Position numbers and translations under genes: made by a program. Below are positions 33,501 through 45,400 of a stretch of 64,000 nucleotides of DNA, piece after piece. Each line of letters opens with the position of its first letter. The first letter of the stretch is position 1. This DNA is from Bufo bufo (lineage: Eukaryota > Chordata > Amphibia > Anura > Bufonidae). The DNA lies in contig NC_053394.1 in assembly GCF_905171765.1 (NCBI RefSeq), positions 163,525,183 through 163,589,182 on the forward strand, in the 5' to 3' direction. The notes under the pieces are model-generated. The model saw nothing but the letters and a program-made list of their open reading frames with translations, had not been told where the DNA came from and did no database searches.

Positions 33501-33647
33501 TGTGTTGGTACTTCTATGATTACTGTTGTACACTGATTCCACCCGGTGGATAAAGCAAAGAAAAAAATACAACGTATTGTTTTATGTTATATTCTGTATT
33601 TATTGGTTCAATAAAAACGATTTGATTTAAAAAAAATTGTCCACTCG

Positions 33648-34617
33648 ACCTTCCGGCCCTGATCTGCAGACTATGAGTCACTGGAGGAGTGGTCACACTC
33701 ACTGATTCTATTGGTTTCACCTGAGCTGGGTATGTTGTCTTAATGGGCTCGAGGCACCCAATCCTAGTCTGACTTGGTAAGATAACGTCTCGCTGGGTGG
33801 TGTTCCAAACTGGGATGGATAATTTGGAAAACTGTCCCTTTTGGAGTGACACTAACGTCTCTCCGATATACAGTCCTTTTGGCACAGTATGAGTCTCAAT
33901 AGGTATAAACAAGAATGTCTGATCTTGCAACACTACTTCAATCCACCCGGAGAAAGGAATTTTAGTCTCATTGGCGGCTTTCCCAAAGAGGACTTCTGGC
34001 CCCAGCAATTCTTCCAAAGATCGGAGCACTGTATGTGGCAGAACCCACTGTCTCCAGTTCTCATTCATGATGCTCACCTGAGAGCCGGTGTCCCATAGGG
34101 CTTGCACAGGAGTATTGTCTATTTCACAGTTTACAAGGCATTTTTTTCCAACGAGACTCAGTAACTTGCAAATTTGTCTCATGGTAACACCGTCCACGTG
34201 AGTTGGTACTTGCTCAGCCATCTGGAGGGATCTCTGGTTATAGCAGTTAAGCACTCTTTGCAAGGAATTTGGATTTCCCCTACCATCCATAGCACTGTTG
34301 GTATTTTTGGAGCTTGCTGGTTTGCTACCAACAAGAGTTGCACTTTGGGACACAGAGTTGGTTCTAGAACAGGTGACTGTCGGTCTCTTTACAGTAACCC
34401 TCTCCCATTTAACTAGTTTGGTCTGGGTGTTTTGGCAGTATCTTGCTCTATGTACAGATCGTCCACAGTTGAAGCCATGATCGCAGGCACTTTTCTGACC
34501 GGTCCTTTTATAGGATTGACAACATCCATTGCTCGTACCCACTGTTACCTGAGGCCCTCGGAATTCACGGTCTTGTTGGGTTCTCGAACCTTGGAGAAGT
34601 GTCTTCATCTCTAGCAT
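33648..34617 (-). pseudogene. Gypsy gag tail and retropepsin
   Basis: The minus frame starts with a degenerate zinc-knuckle-like stretch (CDHGFNCGRSVHRARYC) and continues to a retropepsin: VNCEIDNTPVQALWDTGSQV carries the D-T-G-S active site, and KGLYIGETLVSL and RIGCLEPIK follow. The frame is broken on the 3' side by the LINE (23842-33633). Across the insertion the RT part continues in a different frame, so a frameshift, native or mutational, lies here. Confidence 0.75.
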
Positions 34618-34763
34618 CTCTTTTTACATTTGTAGTATCAGCTTTTCCAGTTCAGAGTTGCTCTTAGACAGCGGTTGAATCGTTGGGCTACCTGCCTGTG
34701 GTGGGGACCAAGGTGTTGTGTTGGCAGTCGTTGTCAGGACACTTGGTTCTTGAGGACACTGTA

Positions 34764-35405
34764 TTAGGCATTAGACTGACATTCTTTCCCTTTTGTTGAA
34801 CTACTGTGTTGAGATTTCTTTTGTTTCTGTTCTCTTTCCATCTCCATATTAGCGGCTTCATTTGTTTTCTCTATGAGCACCTCATCTGGAATGGAAAGGT
34901 CATCCAAATACTGCTTTAATTCGAATATGATGTGGTCATTTCTCAGTCCAGTACCCACTGATCTTAGAAATTTCTTCTGTATCAGCTCAGTCCCGAAATG
35001 TTCATCAGAGCCTTCCCCTTGGGAGACAAATAGCAACCGATCTTTCAATTCAATCGCTCTGATCAGGAAATTTTGCGGAGTCTCGTCACTTTTCTGAGAA
35101 ATATTGAGGAGTCGCTGGTACAATTCAGATGCATTCTCCTCCTTGTAGTGACTTTTCAAGATTCGTCTAAGTTGCACTAGAGTCAGTCCATTTTTCATTT
35201 CCAGCATACCTCTGAGGCTTAGACCAGGGCTAATAGCTTTGACCACTGCTTCAACGATCTCAGTCTCAGGATCCCCTTTCTGTAGTCCCAGGTCGATTTG
35301 ATGCATTAGATTGGTGTAGATTTGGGAAATCTGCATACAGACAATTAACTGACATTGCCTTGGAAGCGCTTCCAACCGAGAAGGATCTCCCAGGAGCACC
35401 CACTT
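34764..35405 (-). pseudogene. Gypsy gag, capsid region
   Basis: The minus-strand frame begins KWVLLGDPSRLEALPRQCQ and contains GDPETEIVEAVVKAISPGLS, LTLVQLRRILKSHYKEENAS, DETPQNFLIRAIELKDRLLF and a basic tail (EREQKQKKSQHSS). This layout matches Gag capsids of vertebrate Gypsy elements of the Barthez-like type. The upstream side is interrupted by the 780-bp insert at 35412-36191. Confidence 0.7.
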
Positions 35406-35411
35406 ATTCGC

Positions 35412-36191
35412 GAACGCCAGAAGCCCGCGCAATACCGGCGCTCATCCAGCGCCATACACGTGGGACGCCGCTCAGAGAAAGGCCCGCTCGACTCAGGCGA
35501 ATACACGGGAACATCCACTTCAACATCAGCGACAGTCTCTTCAAAGAGAAAGGAGACCGGTGAGCGACGAGATCCAGAACAGACATCATGAAAGGTAACA
35601 CAGGCCAGCACATTGAATTCGGGTGGGACGCCGCCCGATCCTGGCCTGTCATCTATACCCCAATTTTTTGTACAACACGATGGTCTGTGAATTCTGTGGA
35701 TTTTCTCACCCGTGACCGGCTAGCACCATCTGCTCTAGACCGCAGCACCATTTACCTCACTGTGTAGCTGTCGATTGAACAAACCTATCGGGAGGAGACT
35801 CTGGTTAATAACAGTAACTGCAACAAAGTAGCCAGGAAAGCACTACACACCAACAGCTATATCCTGCGATCCTTTAGAACATTATCAACTGTCATCTACA
35901 TTTTATCAGCATTCTGAGTCACTCCTCTCGTTTGCCACTAAGCCGAGATCACCCACATAGGGTCACCTTACCCTCATCTTATTTATTTTTTTATTCTTAT
36001 TGCCTATTATTACCTTTATTTTTATTTTTAACTTCATTTTTATTTTTACAATTTTTTATACAATTCCTTTATAGGAACTTTTAGTTCTCATCTGACATTC
36101 TGGACTGACCACCACCAGGTCTTTTTATCAACTATTTTTAGTATTAATAAATTCTGCTTCTTCCTATATTTGAGTGCCGGTCTATACTTTC
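35412..36191 (+). mobile_element. Unclassified 780-bp insert with PLE-like 3' end
   Basis: Bordered by ATTCGC (35406-35411) and ATTTGC (36192-36197), an imperfect 6-bp duplication. Removing the insert and one copy joins the gag frame (KAN to KWVLLGDP). The 3' end, AATAAATTCTGC...GAGTGCCGGTCT, resembles that of the PLE at 3240-3273 (AATAAATATAAAA...AAGTGCCGGTCT). The 5' part is GC-rich, the 3' part A/T-rich. No ORF is recognised and no hammerhead core is seen. Confidence 0.5.
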
Positions 36192-36197
36192 ATTTGC

Positions 36198-36372
36198 TTT
36201 TCTGATTGTCACCTCTGGCAAGCTACCATGGTGTAGTCTCTGAGTAAGCGGAACTGGCTCTGGTTTTGGCTGACTGTTTTTCCTTTTGGTACTCAGCTCT
36301 TTAATCTGTTCCTCAATTATTCTGACCGTTTCCTGGAACTTCTCCTGCATAGAGTGATACTGTTGCTGGAGC
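36198..36372 (-). pseudogene. Gypsy gag, N-terminal linker fragment
   Basis: The minus frame reads LQQQYHSMQEKFQETVRII, then EQIKELSTKRKN and LPEVTIRKAN. It joins downstream to the capsid fragment at 35405 and upstream, across the MITE/piggyBac complex, to QPGQQLADLK at about 48030. Confidence 0.6.
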
Positions 36373-36376
36373 TTAG

Positions 36377-36558
36377 CCGCGCCCAGGCCAGTTGATACAA
36401 GTCGTGACGTCACTCGGCCAGCAGTAAACAATGAGAAGGCCGCGGCGCTGCTGGAGCGCCGCTGCCTTCTCAAACAGCTGATCGGCGGGGGTCCCCGATG
36501 TCAGACCCCCGCCGATCAGAAGCTGATGATCTATCCAGAGGATCGATCATCAGTTTAA
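36377..36558. mobile_element. T2-type MITE, left part, cut by piggyBac
   Basis: GATCTATCCAGAGGATCGATC and CAGTTTAA match in reverse the MITE copy at 6369-6440. The element resumes at 48002 with TTAAACAAAGTGCAGAACCCC and ends before TTAA at 48024. The outer left border is not a clean T2 end, so part of the MITE may be lost. Confidence 0.65.
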
Positions 36559-36912
36559 CCTGTTATGGACCAGTTTGCCCTGCTGCAGTTTGCCCCCCTC
36601 CCCCCCCCCCACAACTTTTTTGGGGAGCAGGCATTTTTTATTTTTTTTTGTGTGCGTACCCTGACTGTGGCCGTCACTCTTAGCGTCCGTCCACTGTTAG
36701 CGCATCGCACACCCCACCGCTGATCAACTTCGGACGGTGATCAGCGATTTTTAATTTTTTGTTACATTTTTTTCACACTTTTTGCCCTTTTTTTAGTTAG
36801 TCTTTTTTTTTGTCTGTTAGGTTTAGGGTGAGTTCGCGAACACCCATGCCCCCACACACACCGAATAAAGATTTACACGCACGCACACACACACGCAGAC
36901 ACACACTCCCCT

Positions 36913-38703
36913 ATGGCCTGCCGAATGTTCTCGGCCGAGGAGGCATACGCCTCCGACTCCGAGAGTCCTAGTGAGGACGAGGATGACCCCACTTTCCTGT
37001 TGTCATCCGCATCCTCCTCATCATCTAGCGATGATAATGAGCCCCCAAGACGGCGGAGACGCCGCCAGGCGGAGCAAGGGGACCGCCATGCTAGGGACCC
37101 TGTGACCCATCCTAGTACGAGCACCTCTGGGGCTCGTATTAGTTTTCCGGCCCACCAGTTAAATCCACCGGAGCCCCCTGCCGGTGAACTTGTCTGGTGT
37201 ACCCCAGAGCGATTTGAGCCCGTGATTCCTGATTTTGTAGGCCAACCAGGAATCCAGATTTCCACAGTGGGCTTCACTGAATACGACTATTTTAGTCTTT
37301 TTTTCAGTGACCACTTTGTAAATCTAATGGTGGAGCAAACAAACCTGTACGCCCAACAGTTTGTTGCTCAACACCCGGGCTCCTTTTTGGCTAGGCCCGG
37401 TGGCTGGACCCCGGTCAGTGCAGCCGAGATGAGGACATTTTGGGGCCTCGTGCTGCATATGGGCCTAGTCAAGAAACCTAGTGTCAGGCATTACTGGAGT
37501 GGGGACGTCCTCTACCAGACCCCACTTTACAGTACGGCCATGACACGTATCCGGTTTGAGGCCATCTGGAAATGCCTGCATTATTCAGATAATGCAGCAT
37601 GTCCCCCCCAAGGTGATCCTGCCTATGACCGCCTGTCCAAAATCAGGCCGGTCATCGATCACTTTGGGGCCAAATTTGTACAGGCCTATGTACCTGGAAG
37701 GGAGGTCGCGGTTGATGAGTCTCTCATTGCGTTCAAGGGGAGACTCATTTTTCGCCAGTATGTTCCCTCAAAGCGGGCGAGGTATGGCATGAAGCTTTAC
37801 AAAGTTTGTGAGAGTACCTCAGGGTACACTTACAAGTTTTGTGTGTACGAGGGGCGAGATTCCCGTATTCAACCCCCAGAATGTCCCCCCACTCTGGGTG
37901 TTAGCGGGAAACTTGTGTGGGACCTTATGCACCCACTGCTAGATAAAGGTTATCACCTGTACGTGGATAATTTTTATACTAGTATCCCCTTGTTCCAGTC
38001 CCTCGTCGCCAGATCCACGTCCGCTTGTGGGACCGTGCGGAGAAATCAACGGAGCCTCCCTGCCCACCCCCTCCAGGTACCTATCCCCATCGGTGAGACC
38101 CGTGCCCTTACCAGGGAAAACCTGTTGCTGGTCAGATATAAGGACAAGAGGGATGTCCTTGTACTGTCCACAATTCATGGTAACGGCATCACCCCTGTCC
38201 CTGTGCGAGGTACTGCATACAATCAGTCCTCAAGCCCGATTGTATTGTCGACTACAATCGGTATATGGGAGGAGTTGATCTCTCTGATCAAGTCCTCAAG
38301 CCATATAACGCCATGCGCAAAACCCGGGCATGGTACAAAAAAGTTGCGGTCTACTTGGTACAGGTTGCCTTGTACAACTCTTTTGTGCTGTCCCGGAGCG
38401 CTGGCAACACAGGGACATTCCTTTAGTTCTATGAGGCAGTCCTCAAGGACCTGATCTTTTGTGACCGGGAAAGAGCAGGCCGGAGTACCTCGGGAACTGG
38501 AGACGCCCGGATCATCCCTGGCCAACACTTTCCAGGTGTGGTCCCCCATACTGGAAAAAAGGGACGGACCCAAAAAAAGTGCAGAGTGTGTCACAGGAGG
38601 GGGATTACGGAAGGACACCACTACTCAGTGTGACACGTGCCCCGATCATCCGGGCCTCTGCATTGACGGTTGCTTCAGGGAGTACCACACTTCCATGGAG
38701 TAC
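36913..38703 (+). pseudogene. piggyBac transposase pseudogene
   Basis: The 513-codon frame 36913-38454 has an acidic/serine-rich N-terminus (SESPSEDEDDP), a basic stretch (PPRRRRRRQ), then the DDE_Tnp_1_7 core: FFSDHFVNLMVEQTNLYA, GLVKKPSVRHYW, the first catalytic D in VAVDESLIAFKGRL and the second in HLYVDNFYTS. Near 38200 the frame shifts. The third catalytic D follows in another frame (DYNRYMGGVDLSDQ, about 38250-38295). A TAG at 38425 and a second shift near 38620 separate the C-terminal cysteine-rich RING-like domain (KCRVCHRRGI; CDTCPDHPGLCIDGCF). Without an intact third D and Cys-rich domain this copy is inactive. Confidence 0.85.
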
Positions 38704-40168
38704 TAAATTTATATCCCAATTTAGCCACTGACAATTGGATAAAAAACTGGTTCTCAGACTTGAGACACTAAAACTAAAATAAAAAAATAAAAAATATTAG
38801 TTAGTAAAACTAAAATAAATTAAAAAAAAGTAGACATATTAGGTATTGCTGCTTCTGTAATAAACTGCTCTATAAAAATGCCCCCCCTAACCCCTCAGAT
38901 GAACACAGTCAAAAAAATAAAATAAAAAAGGTGCAAAAAAATGTTTTTTTTTGTCACCTTACATCACAAAAATTGTAATAGCAAGCGATCAAAAAGTCAT
39001 ATTCCGCCCAAAATAATGCCAAAAAAAACCATCCTCTCATCCTGCAAAAAATGAGCCCCTCCCTAATATAATCGGCTAAAAACTGGAAAAAAAATGACTC
39101 TTAGACTATGGAGATACTAAAATGTTTTTTTGGGTTTATAAAAAGATAATATAGTGTAAAACATAAATAAATAAAACGTAGACATATTAGGTATCGCCGC
39201 ATCCGTAAGAATCTGCTCTATAAAAATACCCCCCAACCCCTCAGATGAACACGGTAAAAAAATAAAAATAAAAACTGTGCCCAAAAATCTATTTTTTGGC
39301 AAATTTTCCATTTTAATAAAAAAAATTCCAATAACAAAGTAAGGGTTAACAGCCAAACAAAACTTAATATTTATTACCCTCATACCGCAGTTTACAGAGA
39401 CATCCCATATGTGGTCGTAAACTGCTGTATGACCAAACGGCAAGCACAGAAGGAGAGGAACACGGCACACCTTTCCCTCTACGCCCTACTGTGTGCCCGT
39501 ACAGTAGTTTACGGCCACATATGGGGTGTTCCTGCAAACTACAGAATCGGGGAAATAAATATAGCATTTTGTTTGGCTGTTAACTCTTGATTTGTTACTG
39601 GAAAAAAATTGATTAAAATGGAAAATTTGCCTAACAATTTAAATTCTCAAATTTCATCTCCATTTGTCAATAACTCTTGTGCAACACCTATAGGGTTAAC
39701 AAAGTTAGTAAAATCAGTTTTGAATACCTTGAGGGGTGTAGTTTCTTAGATGGGGTCACTTTTATGGAGTTTCTACTCTATGGGTGCATCAGCGGGGCTT
39801 CAAATGGGACATGGTGTAAATAAACCAGTCCAGCAAAATCTGCCTTCCAAAAACCATACGGCGCACCTTTCCTTCTACGCCCTACTGTGTGCCCGTACAG
39901 TAGTTTACGGCCACATATGGTGTGTTTCTGCAAACTACAGAATCAGGGCAATAAATATAGCATTTTGTTTGGCTGTTAACCCTTGCTTTGTTACTGGAAA
40001 AAATGGATTAAATTCAAAAATTTGCCCAAAAGGTTAAATTCTCAAATTTCATTCCCATTTGCCAATAACTCTTGTGCAACACTTAAAGGGTTAACGATGT
40101 TTGTAAAATCAGTTTTGAATACCTTGAGGGGTGTAGTTTCTAGAATGGGGTCATTTTTGGGTGGTTTC
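38704..40168. repeat. piggyBac internal non-coding region with inverted and direct duplications
   Basis: 39290-39420 and 39485-39620 are inverted copies (TAAGGGTTAACAGCCAAACA against TGTTTGGCTGTTAACTCTTG). 39860-40145 repeats the second arm in direct orientation, including CCTTGAGGGGTGTAGTTTC at both about 39726 and 40122. No protein is recognised. Confidence 0.65.
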
Positions 40169-41535
40169 TGTCACGACCACCCCCGTGTAAATCAGACTTC
40201 TGACCGCAAGGACGCCCCAGCGTGGAGAAAAGCCCAACCGAGGGTGGACCGCGACAGGGGGGAGATTCAGAATTCCCCAAACAGTCAGTCCTGCACCCCC
40301 CTTATTTTCTGCTGCCACCACGTTCGTGAGTGAACGACTCTATAATTGTAGGGATAGGGGTTCGGACCACTCACAGATCAGCCCCACTATCACGCTACAA
40401 GCTAACCCAATCGAGTCATAAAACAGTTATGTCTCTAATATCAGTCTACTATAAACAGGTAGGTCTCTTCAGGGCGTACGAGTACTTTGTTGCAGTGGGG
40501 CTTAGAGCAATAAGAGAGAGACAATTTAAAAGATATGAAAATATCTTTTACTATAAGTAACACAGAAGTGAAACAAACAATGCATACTAAAATTTACAGA
40601 AAAATATTACAATAGCAAACTGGAATCATGTGGAAAATAAACAGGGATAAAAAGAGAAATACTATCTTGGATTTTGCCTATGCAAAATCCAGGCACAAAC
40701 TTACGTTCCAACGGACAGCCTATCGGCAATGTGACCACAGGGCAAAAAGTTCCCCTCTCCCCTTGCGCACTGACCTTTATGCCCCATTCTGTGGGAGGGT
40801 AAGGGGGGGTTGGCCCAGCCAATCGCTGGCCCAGGGCTGCACGGTGGGTGTTCCTGAAGGAGGGTTTTGGGAGGGCTTGTTCGCCCCTCCCTGCTGCCGG
40901 CCAGGCCACTTTTCCCTAATTTTACAAAAGAGGCCCATAACTTTGCCGGCGTAATAAATATGAAAAACCGGGCACTTGTGCGGGGTCCCCCATGAATTTA
41001 TGGACGATTCTATGGGTGACACCCCACCTCTCTCCCCTCCAGGTGACTAGTAACCCATTTCCCAGTCTGGGAAGACCCCAAAGCTGCCAAGTTTGGACTC
41101 TCCTGGTTCCTCTGGGTGAGAGGTGCACTTTGAGGGTACCTACATTTTTGGGTCATAACTCCATATAGCCCCAATATGCTTTTTGGGGTTCTCAGAGCAC
41201 GGTTCACATGTCTCTCCTATGCGCTCCCCCCTCCCAGCTATCTCTGCTTCTGATGTGTAAATTGAGCAGGCTGCAAGGAAGGGCCAACTAGCATGTGTTT
41301 AGCTTTCATGGTTTCAAAGGTGGGCAGGAGACGCATGGGCTGGGGTCTGTCCTTAGAAGCTTTCCAAGGTGTGAGGTGATCTCAGCAGGGGGTGATTAGA
41401 GTCTGTGGTCTCCAAAGGGCTACAGGAACGACCATATATGGACGTCCTGTTTCCAGATTAGATGTGGTTAATTTTTCTAAACTGACAGTCATTTTTTTTA
41501 ATAAGATCCGGACAGGGACGTGACATCGCGTCACA
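40169..41535 (-). repeat. 3' LTR of the Gmr1-like element
   Basis: 1367 bp with plus-strand ends TGTCACGACC and CGCGTCACA. It differs from the 5' LTR by about a dozen substitutions and by one block (about 41360-41402) that the 5' LTR lacks. TTAGA at both borders of the block suggests it was lost from the 5' LTR. Confidence 0.9.
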
Positions 41536-41566
41536 CCCCCCTCCTTAGATGGCAGCAAGGGTGGGA

Positions 41567-42460
41567 TCAATCGATCCTGCCCGTCGCGGCCACGCCCACC
41601 TCCGCTAAGGTGAGTGGTTCACCTCCTTGCCGAGACAGCCCATCCGCGTTCGCGTGCAAGGAGCCTTTCCGATGCTGTATGGTGAAATCGTGTTGCTGGA
41701 GAGCTAGAATCCAACGCAGCAGTTTGCAATTCTCCCCAGAGACACGATTCAACCAGTGCAAGGGATTGTGATCTGTGATCACGGTGAACTTCCGGCCGTA
41801 CAGGTACGGCTGGAGTTTCCCCAAGGCTCAAACTATGGCTAGGCTCTCTTTCTCGATGGTGGCGTAGGCCACCTCCCGGGGGAGTAACTTCCTCCTCAGG
41901 TATAGGACAGGATGCTCCTCCCCGGCCTGATCTACTTGGCTCAGAACGGCACCTAGGCCAAAGTCTGAGGCGTCGGTCTGGACCACGAAACTGCGCTTGA
42001 AGTCGGGGGCCTGCAATACAGGGGCACTACTTAGGGCATTTTTCAGAGCCTGGAAGGCCTGCTCACAGTCTGGTGTCCAAGCCACCAACTTCAGCAATTT
42101 CTTTTTGGTAAGGTCGGTCAGAGGTTTGGCGAGGGTGCTGTAACCCTGGACAAACTTGCGGTAATAACCTGCCGTGCCCAGAAAAGATTGCACCTGCTTC
42201 TTGGTTTGGGGGGTGGGCCAGTGGGTGATGGCTTCTATCTTACACGTGTCAGGACTCAGCTTCCCGCTCCCCACCCTATGTCCCAGGTACTGGACTTCTG
42301 TCATTCCCAGCTGACACTTGCTCGGTTTAACAGTCAGCCCAGCCCTCCGCAGGCTATCCAGCACACATGACAGGTGCACTAGGTGCTCCTTCCAGGTGTT
42401 GCTGAATACCGCTATGTCATCTAAATAGGCAACAGCAAACTCCTCCTGCAGCCTGAAGTT
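41567..42460 (-). pseudogene. Gmr1-like RT (C-terminal half) and RNase H
   Basis: The minus frame picks up in the RT palm with FAVAYLDDIAVFS (YLDD at 42416-42427), then the thumb (GLTVKPSKCQLGMTEVQYLG, FLGTAGYYRKFVQGYS) and RNase H (VVQTDASDFGLGAVLS, TIEKESLAIV). A stop or frameshift at about 41825 divides off the RNase H end (ITDHNPLHWLNRV; KGSLHANADGLSRQ). The RT fingers and the first palm motifs are missing; the sequence goes from the integrase C-terminus directly into the middle of RT. Confidence 0.85.
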
Positions 42461-45400
42461 TGTTTTGTCTCAGGGAAAGCAGCACGTACACCTGGTCCCC
42501 CTCCTGGTAGGTCCTTTCCCTGGCATGGCGATCGTACCAGCGTTTTTGGGTACGTTGCGACTGTGCCATGTTCTCTGCCACCTGTTTGACCAGGGACTCC
42601 ATCTTAGCCCTGAATCGCAGCACATAGTCAACCACAGATTGGTCAAGGCTGACACTTGGGCCTTCCCAGGACTCCCTAATGAGGTCCAGGGGGCCCCTTA
42701 CACGTCTCCCGTACAGGAGTTCAAAAGGTGAGAAACCCGTGGACTCCTGTGGCACTTCTCTGTAGGCAAAAAGCAGGTGGGGCAGATATCGTTCCCAGTC
42801 TCTACCCTGGGACTCCACAAATGTGCGCAGCATTTGCTTCAGGGTCCCGTTGAATCGCTCACACAGGCCATTGGTCTGCGGATGGTATGGACTGGACACA
42901 ATATGCTCCACCCGCATTTTTCTGCAAAGGCCCTGCATAAGGTCAGACATGAACTGTGGGCCTTGGTCGGTCAGCATTTCGGCCGGGAAGCCGACGCGTG
43001 CGAATATCCCCAGCATGGCATCCGCAACTTTGTCTGCCCGGGTGGAGGACAATGCCACAGCCTCGGGGTATCGAGTGGCATAATCGACCACTGTCAGTAT
43101 AAATCGTTTGCCCGTATTACTCGGGATAGCGAGGGGACCAATGATGTCCACAGCCACTCTCCGGAAAGGTTCCTCAATTATGGGCAAAGGATTTAGCGGG
43201 GCACGGGACACGTCGCCCGTCTTGCCGACACGCTGACAGGTGTCACAAGACCGACAGTACAGCGCTACGTCTGAGCTTATACCAGGCCAGTAGAAGTTGT
43301 ACAACAAACGGGACCTGGTCCTTTTAACCCCCAGGTGACCAGCCAAAGGGATCTTGTGCGCCACACGCAGCAATTGTCCTCGGTATTGGGTAGGGACAAT
43401 CATCCGCCTATAGGCCGGATCACTTCCACCCCCACCTGGGAGTACCGCTTCCTGGTACAACCTACCATTCTCCCAGAAGACCCTGTGCGTAGCCCCCTCC
43501 GCAGGGTGGCTCTCAGCGGCACTTCTGAGTTGTACCAGGCTGGGGTCGCTCCGCAATGCCTGTTCAAAAGCGGTTCCCCAGGAGTCAGACAACTGTCCCG
43601 TGGCAAACGTGGACAGAGGACTGGGGCCTGCAGCTGCCAGGTCCATGGGGTCAGAACAGGTCGGAGCAATGGCTTCTACCTGCTCCGACCTGGACGGCCG
43701 GACAGCTGTCACTTTCGAAGCGCTGCGGGTGACCGCCAGAACAGACCCATCATTACACACGACATTTGCATTAGTTTCACCAACATTACCCACAGATACA
43801 TTGCAAGTATTACCACATTCAGTGTCCTGGTTCCCTGAATCAATACATACTTTCCCGATTACCTGTGAGCCCTCTGCTGCAAATGTCTCCGAATCTCCCT
43901 CCTCCAGAGATTCCCTCCCACACAAGTCAGCCTCCCCCGCCCGTACATTCCCCCAGGATACCTCACCCTCACTCACATCTCTGGTAGGTACCCTGGAATG
44001 TCCCGGAAGTCCAGAGGAGTCCTGTGTGGTACCAGGCAGCACATAGCATGCCTGCATCCTGCCCAGATCAGTTCCGAGCAGGACATTCGTGGGTATGTCA
44101 GCCATGACACCCACCTCCCTCATTCCACTCCCGACACCCCAGTCCAGATAAACACGAGCCAGGGGTACCTTGGGGAGCGGCCCTCCAACGCCAGTGAGCG
44201 AGAGGGTACTTCCTGGAATGAGGTCCTTTTCGTCCACCATCTCTGGACGGACTAAAGTTACCTGGGCTCCCGAGTCCAACAGTCCAGTGGTGCATCGGTT
44301 ACCCACGGTAACGACTTGCATATTGTCCGCTGGGTGCTGGATCTCCTTCCCGACGAGGAAAACTCCGGGCGGCTTGCAGACAGATGTGCTGGTTGGGTTG
44401 CTGGTGGGCCTGCCAGTTGATGATTGTGGACTTCCCTTCTGCTCTGGGCACTCGCGGCTGAGGTGACCCGGCTTGTGGCACCGGTAGCAGGTCCGGATCT
44501 CCGCTGAGGCTGGCTTGGCTCCGTCAGGTCGCTGAGCAGGCCTCTGGAAGGGTCGCTGGAAGGGCCGTGAGGAGGAAACAGGGGAAGGGTTTCCTCCCAA
44601 ATGTGACAAAGCGTCCTTGGAGGCCCGAGTGCTGGGCATAGCGAGGAATTCATCAGCTAACTCGGCCGCCTCCCGCACACTCTTTGGCTTGTGCTCACAG
44701 ACATACTTTTGCACATCAGGGGGGCAATTGGCGACAAACTGTTCCCGGACCATCAGATCAGCCAGGGACTGCTTGGTGTCCTGGGTGAGGGGATCAGACC
44801 ACTGTTTGAAGATGGTCTGCAATTTGCCAAGATAGTCCGTAAATGTATCCTCAGGCCCTCTCCTCAGGGACCGGAATTTCAAACGGTAAGTCTCTGGGGT
44901 AAGCATGTACTTGGCTAGGATAGCATTTTTGATGGCCTTGTAACTGGCCCTCTCTGCAAAGGGTAGTCCAACAAGGGCCTCTATGGCTTTTCCCTTCAGC
45001 GCAGACATAAGGTGTCCCGCCCACTGTGGCTCTGGCACTTGGTACTGATGGCATGAGGTCTCAAAAGCATGCAGGAAGATGTCAATGTCACAGTTCTCTG
45101 ACTCCATCACAGGCAGTTTTGGCTTGACCACCAGGGATGGTCCTCTGGAAGCAGCAGCCCGGTCCGGCCTTTGAAGCTGTAATTGGGCCATTTCCAGTTC
45201 ATGATGTTGGGAAGCCTCACGTTCCGCCCGACGCGCCTCCAGCAGCCAAAAATACAAGTCCGGGTTAGTGTGGAGTAGCTGGTCCATAAAACTTAGGGAT
45301 GGCATAGAAACAGAGCTATGCTCAGCTGGAGAACTGCAAGGCTCAGCAGGATGTCCGTTTCCCAGTTCGTCACCCTCAGCCTGGGAGGGGTTATCCAACT

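Larger units (their letters stand above)
23842..33633 (+). mobile_element. Full-length Tx1/L1-type LINE, interrupted by an LTR element
   Basis: Flanked by the exact 14-bp duplication AAATTGTCCACTCG (23828-23841 and 33634-33647) with an A-rich tail just before the right copy and AATAAA near 33610. It has a 5' UTR, ORF1 (24004-25080), a 435-bp spacer, and ORF2 (endonuclease-RT), which is in frame once the LTR element 26465-30528 and one CATG are discounted. Without that insertion the length is about 5.7 kb. It sits in antisense within the Gypsy protease-RT junction. Confidence 0.9.

Noticed and set aside
36410..36560. Sequence with ATCATCAG and nearby palindromes considered as a third hammerhead
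   Set aside because: No GAAA core or cleavage triplet in the right place; it is the internal palindrome of the T2-type MITE.
43335..44046. Plus-strand ORFs of 167 and 148 codons within the Gmr1-like element
   Set aside because: Antisense to the protease-integrase linker of the long polyprotein; no recognised domain.
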